From Candidatus Methylomirabilota bacterium (lineage in GTDB: Bacteria; Methylomirabilota; Methylomirabilia; Rokubacteriales; CSP1-6): a stretch of 64,000 bases of DNA. Both the position numbers and the translations under genes were made by a program. The notes beneath the pieces are model-generated. The model ran no database searches, had not been told where the DNA came from, and worked only from the letters and a program-made list of their open reading frames with translations. The DNA lies in contig DASYVT010000148.1 in NCBI GenBank assembly GCA_035936835.1, forward strand, positions 21,828 through 85,827. Direction: 5' to 3'. Shown here in pieces: positions 40,170-47,859 of this stretch (its first letter is position 1; each line of letters starts with the position of its first letter).

Positions 40170-41980
40170 CAGCCGTCTCCGCCGAGCGAGACCATCGCGA
40201 CCTTTTCGAGGAAGATCGCCTGGTAGATCTGCCGCGCGATGGGCGCCGCCACCTGGCCGCCCTTGCCGCCTCGCTCCACCAGAACCACCACGACCACCTC
40301 GGCGTCGTGCGCGGGCGCGAAGGAGGCAAACCAGGCGTGGTCCTGCCCCTTGGCGCTGTCGCTCTTGGCCACGCTCTGCGCCGTGCCGGTCTTGCCCGCG
40401 ACCTCCACGCCGGGGATGCGCGCGGCGGCTCCTGTGCCGCCTTCGTTGACCACGCCCGACAGCGCCTGGCGCAGGAAGGCCCACACCACCGGTGAGAGGT
40501 CCACGCGCCCCGTCATCTTGCTGGAGGAGGAATAGGCGAGCGTGCCGTCCACGCGCTCCACGCGCTGGACGAGCCGCGGGCGCCAGAGGACCCCGCCGTT
40601 GGCGACGGCCGACATCATGCGCGCCACCTGCATCGGCGTCACGAGCAGCTGCCCCTGACCGATGGACATGTTGACGGTGTCGCCCGCCTGCCAGCCGCGG
40701 CCGTCGCCGCGTCGCCGACCGTCAAGGAATGGGACCAGCCCGGGCTTCTCGCCGCCCAGGTCTACGCCCGTCGGCGCCCCCAGCCCGAAGGCCTGGGCGT
40801 AGCGGGCGATGGCCGCCGGCCCGACCTTGAGGCCCGATTGGTAGAAGAAGATGTTGCAGGAGTGCACGAGCGCAGAACGCGTGTCGACGTGGCCGTGACC
40901 GCCTTCCTTCCAGTCCTTGAAGGTCCACTGGCCCAGGTGGAATTCGCCGTTGCAGTACGTCCGGTCCATGGGCGTCAGCGAGCCCTCCTGCAGTCCCGCC
41001 GCCGCGACGATGACCTTGAAGACGGACCCGGGGGCGTACTGGCTCTGCAGCGCCCGGTTCATCAGGGGCGTGAGCGGATCGCGGACGACCTTGAGCCAGT
41101 CTTCCTTCTCGAGGTTCCCAGTGAGGCGGTCGAGCGCGAACGCGGGGCTCGAGGTCATGGCGAGGACATCGCCGTTGCGCGGATCCATGACAACCACGGC
41201 GCCCGAGCGCCCCGTCATGGCCCGCTCCGCAGCCTCCTGGATCCGCCGGTCCACCGTGGTGATGACCTGGGCGCCCGGGTCGGGTTCTTCACGGCGCATG
41301 ACTTGGACGGGGCGGCCGAGGGCATCCACCTCGATGCGTTCGCCGCCGTCGCGGCCGCGGAGGTACTCGTCAAGCATCCGCTCGAGCCCGCTCTGTCCGA
41401 TCATGTCGCCGCGGCGGTAGCGCCCCTGCTTCATCTGCTCGCCGCTCACCTCCCGGACGTAGCCGAGGAGGTGCGCGGCGAACGTGCTCGTTGGGTAGAC
41501 GCGCTGGGGCTCGACCTCGACAACGACACCGGGCAGCTCGAGCTTGCGCTCCTCGACCTTGGTGACTTCCTCGAGGGTGAGCCCGCGCCGCACGCGCACG
41601 GGGCGGAAGGAGTCGGGCGGGACGCGCTCGAGCGCCTCCTCGAGCTCGCGCATGGGAATCTTGAGCAGCACCGATAACCTCGCCAGGACCGTATCGCGGT
41701 CGTCCATTTCCCGCGGGATGAGCGAGAGGGTGAATGCAGGACGGTTGTCGACGAGGGCCAGACCGTTCCGGTCAAAAAGGATGCCGCGCGGGGCCGCGAC
41801 GGGACGGATCCGGATGCGGTTCTTCTCGGACAGCTCCTGGAGCTTGCCGCCCTCGAGCACCTGGAGGTACCAGAGCTGGCCCAGCAGCCCGACGAAGGCG
41901 ACGGCGACCACTGCGGCCAGCGAGAGGACGCGACGCCGCCACGCCTCCCGACGCGCCGTGGACTCGCCGGCTAGATCCAC
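40169..41980 (-). CDS. mrdA: Penicillin-binding protein 2
   Basis: A 603-residue transpeptidase of the elongasome, starting at a GTG ten bases inside the mreD end. One membrane helix (about residues 17-37) is followed by the dimerisation domain (PRGILFDRNG). The transpeptidase domain carries the active serine in APGSVFK, the SCN motif (LVHSCNIFFY) and KTGTAQ. It cross-links strands made by RodA. Confidence 0.97.
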   Translation of the reverse strand: MDLAGESTARREAWRRRVLSLAAVVAVAFVGLLGQLWYLQVLEGGKLQELSEKNRIRIRPVAAPRGILFDRNGLALVDNRPAFTLSLIPREMDDRDTVLARLSVLLKIPMRELEEALERVPPDSFRPVRVRRGLTLEEVTKVEERKLELPGVVVEVEPQRVYPTSTFAAHLLGYVREVSGEQMKQGRYRRGDMIGQSGLERMLDEYLRGRDGGERIEVDALGRPVQVMRREEPDPGAQVITTVDRRIQEAAERAMTGRSGAVVVMDPRNGDVLAMTSSPAFALDRLTGNLEKEDWLKVVRDPLTPLMNRALQSQYAPGSVFKVIVAAAGLQEGSLTPMDRTYCNGEFHLGQWTFKDWKEGGHGHVDTRSALVHSCNIFFYQSGLKVGPAAIARYAQAFGLGAPTGVDLGGEKPGLVPFLDGRRRGDGRGWQAGDTVNMSIGQGQLLVTPMQVARMMSAVANGGVLWRPRLVQRVERVDGTLAYSSSSKMTGRVDLSPVVWAFLRQALSGVVNEGGTGAAARIPGVEVAGKTGTAQSVAKSDSAKGQDHAWFASFAPAHDAEVVVVVLVERGGKGGQVAAPIARQIYQAIFLEKVAMVSLGGDG

Positions 41981-42465
41981 GTGTGCCTGCCGCGCAGCGT
42001 GTGCGCGAGCTCGACAGCGAGCACGCAGGCCGCGCCGAGGAAGCCGTTGTAGAGGGCCTGCGGCAGGATCACGTGGACGAGGAGCTCGCCGATCGAGGCC
42101 GGGAAGTGGAAGAGCTGCAGCAGTCCGAATCGCACGAGTCCTTCGGCGACGGTCAGGAGCACGAGGCCGGGGATCTGCACCAGCGGGTGCCCGACCCAGA
42201 GCCTTCCGGGCAAGAGGCCCATTGCGAAGCCCGCCAGCGCGCGGGAGAGCGCCTGCACGCCCAGGAGACCGCCGCCCGTCGCGTCCTGGAGGAGCCCGGC
42301 CGCGAACCCGACGAGGCAGCCAGCCTCCGGCCCGCGACGAAGCGCGATGAGCGCGGTCAGGATGAGGGGCAGGTCCGGGCTGACACCACCCACGCTCCAC
42401 GACGGCACGACGCTCGACTGGGCGAGGCTGCCGCCGAAAGCCATCAGCAGGAGGGAGAGGCGCAT
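41971..42465 (-). CDS. mreD: Rod shape-determining protein MreD
   Basis: A 164-residue integral membrane protein with five or six hydrophobic helices. The DLPLILTALIALRRGPEAG stretch and the FAAGLLQDATGGGLLG loop are typical. It is a small partner of MreC in the elongasome. Four bases separate it from mreC, and its end overlaps mrdA. Confidence 0.93.
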   Translation of the reverse strand: MRLSLLLMAFGGSLAQSSVVPSWSVGGVSPDLPLILTALIALRRGPEAGCLVGFAAGLLQDATGGGLLGVQALSRALAGFAMGLLPGRLWVGHPLVQIPGLVLLTVAEGLVRFGLLQLFHFPASIGELLVHVILPQALYNGFLGAACVLAVELAHTLRGRHTWI

Positions 42466-42468
42466 CCG

Positions 42469-43347
42469 TCAGCCGTCCGGGGTGAAGAGGCCGGCGACGT
42501 CCTGCGCCGGCTGGCCTGTGAGCAGCAGCACTTCCTCGACCCTTGCTGCGTCCACCGCCGGCGCCAGCACCGCGAAGTGGAAGAGCGCCGAGCCCTTGTC
42601 CTCGATCGCGGTCACGCGCCCGACAGGGATCCCCTTCGGGAAGAGCGTGCCCAGGCCCGAGGTGACGATGAGATCGCCCGGGGCGACCCCGGCGCCGTCG
42701 CGCGCCATGAACTTGAAGCGCACGCCCCCGCCCGGCTCACCCTCGACGAGGCCGAGCGTGCGGGTGCGTTGGACGACGGCGCCGACGGTCGAGGTCGGAT
42801 CGTTGAGGAGCTGGACGATCGAGGCGCCGGATCTCACCTGGGCCACACGACCGACCAGACCCTCGGGGACGATGACCGGCATCTGCTGCGCAACACCGTC
42901 GGCGCGGCCGCGGTTGACCGTCAGCGACCGCGCCCAGCCGCCACCCTCGCGGCCGATGATCTCGCCGGTCAGGGTTGCAAGCGGCATCCGATCGCGCAGC
43001 GCGAGCAGCCGGCGAAGCCGACTGTTCTCCTGGTCGGTCTCGCGAACCTGCAGCGACTGGACGCGCAAGCGCTCGTTGTCGGCGCGCAGGGCCATGTTCT
43101 CGCTTCGTACGGTCTTCCAGTCCGTGAAGGTGTGCCAGGCGCTGAGGGCACCGCGGTGGGCGTTGGCGAGCAGGATCTGGACCGGGGTAATCGCCAGCGC
43201 GACGAGGTCGGTGGCCCGTGTCGGTCCCCCGCCCCGCGTCTGGACCGTCAGCAGGAACAGGGACGTCAGCAGCACCGCGAGGAGTAGCGCGTATCTGCGA
43301 AATCTCACCGACACCACCTGCGTCAACGATCTCCCGACCAGCCGCAC
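42469..43347 (-). CDS. mreC: Rod shape-determining protein MreC
   Basis: A 292-residue bitopic protein. One membrane helix (about residues 18-35) is followed by a coiled coil (about 75-115, ENMALRADNERLRVQSLQV) and two beta-barrel domains. The GREGGGWARSLTVNRG and VVPEGLVGRV stretches are typical. It links MreB to PBP2 in the periplasm. It lies 12 bases after mreB. Confidence 0.95.
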   Translation of the reverse strand: MRLVGRSLTQVVSVRFRRYALLLAVLLTSLFLLTVQTRGGGPTRATDLVALAITPVQILLANAHRGALSAWHTFTDWKTVRSENMALRADNERLRVQSLQVRETDQENSRLRRLLALRDRMPLATLTGEIIGREGGGWARSLTVNRGRADGVAQQMPVIVPEGLVGRVAQVRSGASIVQLLNDPTSTVGAVVQRTRTLGLVEGEPGGGVRFKFMARDGAGVAPGDLIVTSGLGTLFPKGIPVGRVTAIEDKGSALFHFAVLAPAVDAARVEEVLLLTGQPAQDVAGLFTPDG

Positions 43348-43359
43348 GCGGCGAGCGGG

Positions 43360-44484
<1,125 letters not shown>

Positions 44485-44649
44485 TCAGTCTTTCCGGGAG
44501 GATGGCGTGCACGAACGGGTCCGACGCGGGGCCCCTTCGAGCCCGGCACGGCAAGCCGCAATCTTTTCGCCTATTTGAGTCCGATAGCCCTGGTAGGGCC
44601 GGGCGGACGGCGCGGGCGCGGTCGCCCGCCCGCAGCAGGCGCACGGAAA

Positions 44650-45717
44650 ATGTGTCAACATGACCCGGTCCTCACGGGCACGACCATGGACGATCTCGAG
44701 ATCTGGTTCGACAAGGGCGTGACGGACGGCCTGCCCGTCGTGCCGCCCACGCGCGAGCGCGTTGAGCGGATGCTCGCGGGGACGGCGCTCGATCGAGCGG
44801 AGCTCGTGGGCGAGGTCGCGCCCAACTACGGCCGCGCGACGGTGGAAAAGGTCGCCGTGAACGCTGTGATGGCAGGCTGCCGCCCCGAGTACCTGCCGGT
44901 GGTGCTGGCGGCGGTCGAGGCCGCGTGTGACCCCGCCTTCAACCTGCACGGCATGTCCACGTCCACACACTTCTCGGCGCCGCTCATCGTGGTGAACGGG
45001 CCGATCCGCGAGCGTGTCGGGCTCAACTGCTCCTTCGGCGTGTTCGGACCGGGCTACCGCGCCAACGCCACCATCGGCCGCGCACTGCGCCTCGTCATGA
45101 TCAACGTGGGCGGCGCCAAGCCGGGCGAAACCTCGATGTCGACCTTCGGCCACCCGGGGCGCTACACGTACTGCATCGGAGAATACGAGGAGGCGAGCCC
45201 CTGGCCGCCGTACCACGTCGAGCGGGGATTCGGGCCGGAGGAGAGCACGGCGACCGTGTTCGCCGGCGAGGCACCGCACGGCATCTCGGACCATGCGAGC
45301 CGCACGCCCCGGAGCCTCGCCGGCTCACTCGGCTGGTCCATGTGCGGGCTGTGGAACATCAAGCACTTTCCTCTCTACTCCCACACCATGCTGGTCATCG
45401 GCCCCGAGCACGCCCGCACCTTCGGCGACGGCGGGTGGAGCAAGGCGGATCTCAAGCGGCACCTCTTCGAGACCGTGCGCGTGCCCTACCGCACGCTGCT
45501 GCCGGACGCGGAGAACGGCGAGGGCACCAACTTGCGCTTCAGCAAGGGTTGCTCACCGGGCCTGGAGGAGCTCATACCCAAGTTCCCCTCGGCCGACGAG
45601 ATCCACGTGGTGGTGGCCGGCGGCACGGCCGGACGCTTCTCCATGGCGGTCGCGGGCTGGCTCGGGACCAAGAACGGCTCCACCCCGATCACCGTGCCGG
45701 TCCGGAAGATTCCTTGA
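44650..45717 (+). CDS. Conserved protein of unknown function
   Basis: A 355-residue soluble protein, divergent from mreB. Conserved-looking stretches include VTDGLPVVPPTRERVERML near the N-terminus, NAVMAGCRPEYLPVVLAAVEA, a central GMSTSTHFSAPLIVVNGP, and HVVVAGGTAGRFSMAVAGW near the C-terminus, which may bind a nucleotide or phosphate. I do not recognise a named family and give no function. Start may be ATG 44650 or ATG 44686; neither has a strong ribosome site. The stop codon lies inside the -35 box of the first csp promoter. Confidence 0.8.
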   Translation: MCQHDPVLTGTTMDDLEIWFDKGVTDGLPVVPPTRERVERMLAGTALDRAELVGEVAPNYGRATVEKVAVNAVMAGCRPEYLPVVLAAVEAACDPAFNLHGMSTSTHFSAPLIVVNGPIRERVGLNCSFGVFGPGYRANATIGRALRLVMINVGGAKPGETSMSTFGHPGRYTYCIGEYEEASPWPPYHVERGFGPEESTATVFAGEAPHGISDHASRTPRSLAGSLGWSMCGLWNIKHFPLYSHTMLVIGPEHARTFGDGGWSKADLKRHLFETVRVPYRTLLPDAENGEGTNLRFSKGCSPGLEELIPKFPSADEIHVVVAGGTAGRFSMAVAGWLGTKNGSTPITVPVRKIP

Positions 45718-45742
45718 CACGCGCAAGGCGATGGGTTACCTT
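45714..45742 (+). promoter_or_regulatory. Promoter of the first cold-shock gene
   Basis: A consensus TTGACA (45714-45719) is followed after 17 bases by TACCTT (45737-45742). Transcription from about 45749 gives a leader of roughly 180 bases. The layout matches that of the second csp gene. Confidence 0.5.
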
Positions 45743-45810
45743 CCGAGCAGGTTGTAGGTTCACCCGGTAGTCGGATACGTAGCGATTATGCAGTCGCTAG
45801 ATTCGAAACC

Positions 45811-45848
45811 AACGCCGCGAGGACCTCAAGTTCCGCGGCGTTTTTGTT
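45811..45848 (+). terminator. Intrinsic terminator within the leader of the first csp gene
   Basis: Nine perfect pairs AACGCCGCG / CGCGGCGTT, with further weak pairing in the loop, run into TTTTTGTTT. It lies between the csp promoter and the csp start codon, about 85 bases before the ATG. It is followed by two more hairpins (45851-45868 and 45872-45890). It could end upstream transcription, or act as an attenuator. Confidence 0.65.
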
Positions 45849-45931
45849 TGCCCTCCGATCCCGGAGGGCGCCCCCGCCATGGTGGCGGGGTATCACCGAG
45901 GCGCAAGCCTCAAAGAAAGAGGTAGATACAG

Positions 45932-46132
45932 ATGGCTCAGGGCAGCGTGAAATGGTTCAACGATGCGAAGGGGTTCGGTTTCATCTCCCAGGAGGACGGC
46001 GAGGACGTGTTCGTGCACTTCAGCGCCATTCAGGCTTCCGGTTTCAAGAGCCTGACCGAGGGCGACAAGGTCGAGTTCGAGGTGAGCCGGGGCCCCAAGG
46101 GCCTCCAGGCCGCCAACGTCCGCAAGGCCTAA
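45932..46132 (+). CDS. Cold-shock protein CspA family
   Basis: A 66-residue cold-shock domain. Both RNA-binding motifs are present: KGFGFI (RNP1) and VFVHFSAI (RNP2), after the WFNDAKG opening. The C-terminus [10 protein letters not shown] is typical. It binds single-stranded nucleic acid and melts RNA structure. It shares about three quarters of its residues with the second csp at 46454. AGAGGT ribosome site precedes the ATG. A 13-pair GC hairpin lies 14 bases after the stop. Confidence 0.97.
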   Translation: MAQGSVKWFNDAKGFGFISQEDGEDVFVHFSAIQASGFKSLTEGDKVEFEVSRGPKGLQAANVRKA

Positions 46133-46145
46133 GGACGGCCCCAAA

Positions 46146-46176
46146 GGCCGGGCCCCGGAAACCCCGGGGCCCGGCC
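46146..46176 (+). terminator. GC hairpin after the first csp gene
   Basis: Thirteen perfect pairs GGCCGGGCCCCGG / CCGGGGCCCGGCC close a short A-rich loop, 14 bases after the stop codon. There is no T-run, so termination would be weak or Rho-assisted; it may stabilise the transcript end. Confidence 0.5.
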
Positions 46177-46222
46177 TGCCCCAACTCCAGCCGGCCTCCC
46201 GAGGCTTGCGCGCAAAACGGTC

Positions 46223-46251
46223 TTGACAGGGTCTACCCCCTCTGCTAGTTT
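46223..46251 (+). promoter_or_regulatory. Promoter of the second cold-shock gene
   Basis: A consensus TTGACA (46223-46228) is followed after 17 bases by TAGTTT (46246-46251). Transcription from about 46258 gives a leader of roughly 195 bases, parallel in layout to the first csp gene. Confidence 0.6.
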
Positions 46252-46321
46252 TTGCCCGTCCGGAATAGTCCGTGACGCACTTGATCCGTACGTGAACGAA
46301 CAGTTCGTCTCCTAGGGATAT

Positions 46322-46360
46322 AAACGCCGCGAGGGCTCGCGTCCTCGACGGCGTTTTTTT
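46322..46360 (+). terminator. Intrinsic terminator within the leader of the second csp gene
   Basis: The stem AAACGCCG / CGGCGTTT, extended by a CGAGG / CCTCG inner helix with one bulged base, runs into seven T. It lies between promoter and start codon, about 95 bases before the ATG. It is followed by CCCCC / GGGGG and CCCCG / CGGGG hairpins that share the loop sequence GCCATGGTGG with the first leader. Confidence 0.7.
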
Positions 46361-46453
46361 GTTCCCCCCGATTCTGGGGGAGCCCCGGCCATGGTGGTGC
46401 GGGGATCACAGGGGCGGCTTCATCGTCGTCCCAAGGAGAGAGGAACCAGACGT

Positions 46454-46654
46454 ATGGCACAAGGCACGGTGAAGTGGTTCAACGATGCGAAGGGATACGG
46501 CTTCATCCAGGTCGAGGGCGGTGAGGATGTCTTCGTCCACTACAGCGCCATTCAGGCCCAGGGCTTCAAGAGCCTGGCCGAGGGCGACAAGGTCGAGTTT
46601 GAAGTCACTAAGGGCCCGAAGGGGCTGCAGGCCTCCAACGTCCGAAAGGTCTAG
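46454..46654 (+). CDS. Cold-shock protein CspA family
   Basis: A 66-residue cold-shock domain with KGYGFI (RNP1) and VFVHYSAI (RNP2). AAGGAGAGAGG precedes the ATG. It appears to be a duplicate of the csp at 45932, leader included. It has its own promoter and a strong downstream terminator, so the two genes are separate units. Confidence 0.97.
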   Translation: MAQGTVKWFNDAKGYGFIQVEGGEDVFVHYSAIQAQGFKSLAEGDKVEFEVTKGPKGLQASNVRKV

Positions 46655-46674
46655 CTTCCCACGCTGAACACTCG

Positions 46675-46710
46675 ACGGCCCGCCGGACCCTCCGGCGGGC
46701 CGTTTTCCCT
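46675..46710 (+). terminator. Intrinsic terminator after the second csp gene
   Basis: Thirteen perfect pairs ACGGCCCGCCGGA / TCCGGCGGGCCGT with a CCC loop, followed by TTT and a pyrimidine stretch, 20 bases after the stop codon. Confidence 0.8.
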
Positions 46711-46752
46711 TCCCGCTCCTGCGTCGGGGCAACTTAAAAGCGCCTCTTGGGC

Positions 46753-46828
46753 AAAAAAAGCCCCGACGGCGTCTGCGGCATCGATCCATCCATGCCGCCC
46801 CGCTGGTGAACAGCGGGACCGTCGGGGC
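46753..46828 (-). terminator. Branched (three-way junction) intrinsic terminator
   Basis: A ten-pair stem (46760-46769 with 46819-46828) encloses two perfect seven-pair hairpins, GCGGCAT/ATGCCGC (46775-46798) and CCCGCTG/CAGCGGG (46799-46817), with almost no unpaired bases between them. On the minus strand the outer stem is followed directly by seven T (46759-46753). It would end transcription coming from the ComEA-like gene or from a local RNA. Confidence 0.65.
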
Positions 46829-46905
46829 CGGTGGTTCCTGGGTCCTCCAGGCCCACCTGCAACTTCTTACGTCCGGGCCTTAGGAGGTGACCACCTCACA
46901 GATCA

Positions 46906-46937
46906 CCGTAGGGGTACACATCGGCTGGATCACCTCC
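46906..46937 (+). other. Segment resembling the 3' end of 16S rRNA (helix 45 and anti-Shine-Dalgarno)
   Basis: The plus strand reads CCGTAGGGG, nine other bases, then GGCTGGATCACCTCC. The last 15 bases equal the universally conserved 16S rRNA tail, and CCGTAGGGG matches the 5' side of helix 45. Upstream sequence is not 16S. A complementary GGAGGTGA lies 40 bases earlier. The minus strand thus carries GGAGGTGATCCAGCCG, a perfect complement to the 16S tail. Confidence 0.6.
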
Positions 46938-47124
46938 CTTTCTCGGCGCGGCCCGGATCGGGGCCCAGGACCACTACCTCGCACCGGACGCCGACTCCCG
47001 GCCCGAGGCTCGGTCACGTCGCCCACGGCGTGATTGCCGCGGGGGACGATCAAGGAAGCCTGTGTGCGCTCCGACCGATTTGACCCATCCTACCCAACTC
47101 GCTTCCGGTACAAAAGAGTTTTTT

Positions 47125-47448
47125 TCACTTCACCGCGATGCGCCCGTGGTTCTTCTCGAGCACCTCCCGGCCCACGCCCGGCACTTTCTCGAGGTCGTGC
47201 AGCCGCTTGAAGGGCCCGTGCGCCTCGCGCCAGGCTATGATCTTCTTGGCCGTACCCGCGCCAACACCCTCGAGCTTCATGAGCTCGGCCTGACCGGCCT
47301 CGTTGATGTTGACCTTGTGCTCCGCCTGGGAGGCGTCCTTGGCCTCGCCCTTGGCCTCGCCCTTGGCGTGCTTGTCCTCCGACGCGAGCGCCGCTCCCGC
47401 ACACCACACGACCGCCGTCACCACCGCGATCCACCTGAGCATCTTCAT
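47125..47448 (-). CDS. ComEA-like secreted helix-hairpin-helix protein
   Basis: A 107-residue protein. Residues 1-24 are a signal peptide (MKMLRWIAVVTAVVWCAGAA). A short Lys/Glu/Ala-rich linker follows. Residues 46-105 form a helix-hairpin-helix pair of ComEA type (VNINEAGQAELMKLEGVGAGTAKKI, LEKVPGVGREVLEKN). ComEA binds incoming DNA in the periplasm, but stand-alone forms like this are common in non-competent bacteria. ATG 47448 has AAAGGAGG upstream. Confidence 0.9.
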   Translation of the reverse strand: MKMLRWIAVVTAVVWCAGAALASEDKHAKGEAKGEAKDASQAEHKVNINEAGQAELMKLEGVGAGTAKKIIAWREAHGPFKRLHDLEKVPGVGREVLEKNHGRIAVK

Positions 47449-47544
47449 ACGCGCCTCCTTTGGAATGGGTGCACTGCTGGAGCCGATTTCATCCCGGAAA
47501 GCGCGGGCTGACAATGCCCACAATTCGAGACAGGAGAGACGTAT

Positions 47545-47859
47545 CTACTCGGCGTCAGGTCGGGCGAGGCGATCCAGGTAGACGTTCCACTCCCACGGCA
47601 AAAGCGACTGCTTTGCCGAGTTGCAGTCCTTGCAGGCCGGCACGACATTGGCCCGGGCGGACTTGCCCCCGCGGATCAGGGGCACCACGTGGTCGAGGGT
47701 GAGCCTGCGGGCGCCGACCTCGCGCCCGCAGTAGTGGCAGCGGCCGTCCGCGATCCGCCGCTTCCACCACCCGCTCTGGCGAAGCTCGCGCGCCCGCGCC
47801 TTCTCGCGGAGGATGCCCGCCGCGTCGCCCTCGGGCACGAACCGCTCCGCCGCGGTCAT
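47545..47859 (-). CDS. HNH endonuclease family protein
   Basis: A 104-residue protein with a compact HNH motif. It contains the CHYC zinc pair (C41, C44), LDHVVPLIRGG with the catalytic D56-H57, ANVVPACKDCN with N71 and the second zinc pair C76, C79. Residues 1-38 are basic and helical. No phage or intein context is seen. The ATG overlaps the ABC-F stop (ATGA), suggesting a housekeeping role rather than a mobile element. Confidence 0.92.
   Translation of the reverse strand: MTAAERFVPEGDAAGILREKARARELRQSGWWKRRIADGRCHYCGREVGARRLTLDHVVPLIRGGKSARANVVPACKDCNSAKQSLLPWEWNVYLDRLARPDAE

Larger units (their letters stand above)
46748..47080 (-). ncRNA. Candidate structured non-coding RNA between csp2 and the ComEA-like gene
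   Basis: No protein-like frame is seen here, yet perfect helices are dense. The minus strand ends in a three-way junction that runs into T7 (separate entry). Upstream of it lie GGTGG...CCACC enclosing CCTGG/CCAGG (about 46829-46856), an eight-base GGAGGTGA/TCACCTCC long-range pair (46883-46890 with 46930-46937) and further G/C helices up to about 47060. A weak TTGTAC/TAGGAT promoter lies near 47085-47110 on the minus strand. The strand is chosen by the T-run; size and boundaries are uncertain. Confidence 0.35.

Noticed and set aside
46760..46828. Purine-type riboswitch suggested by the three-way junction
   Set aside because: Helix lengths fit loosely, but the junction lacks the conserved purine-riboswitch bases and the loops show no kissing complement; the T-run on the minus strand fits a terminator better.
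46906..46937. Functional 16S rRNA gene
   Set aside because: Only the last 30 or so bases resemble 16S; sequence upstream is unrelated and no 23S or 5S follows.
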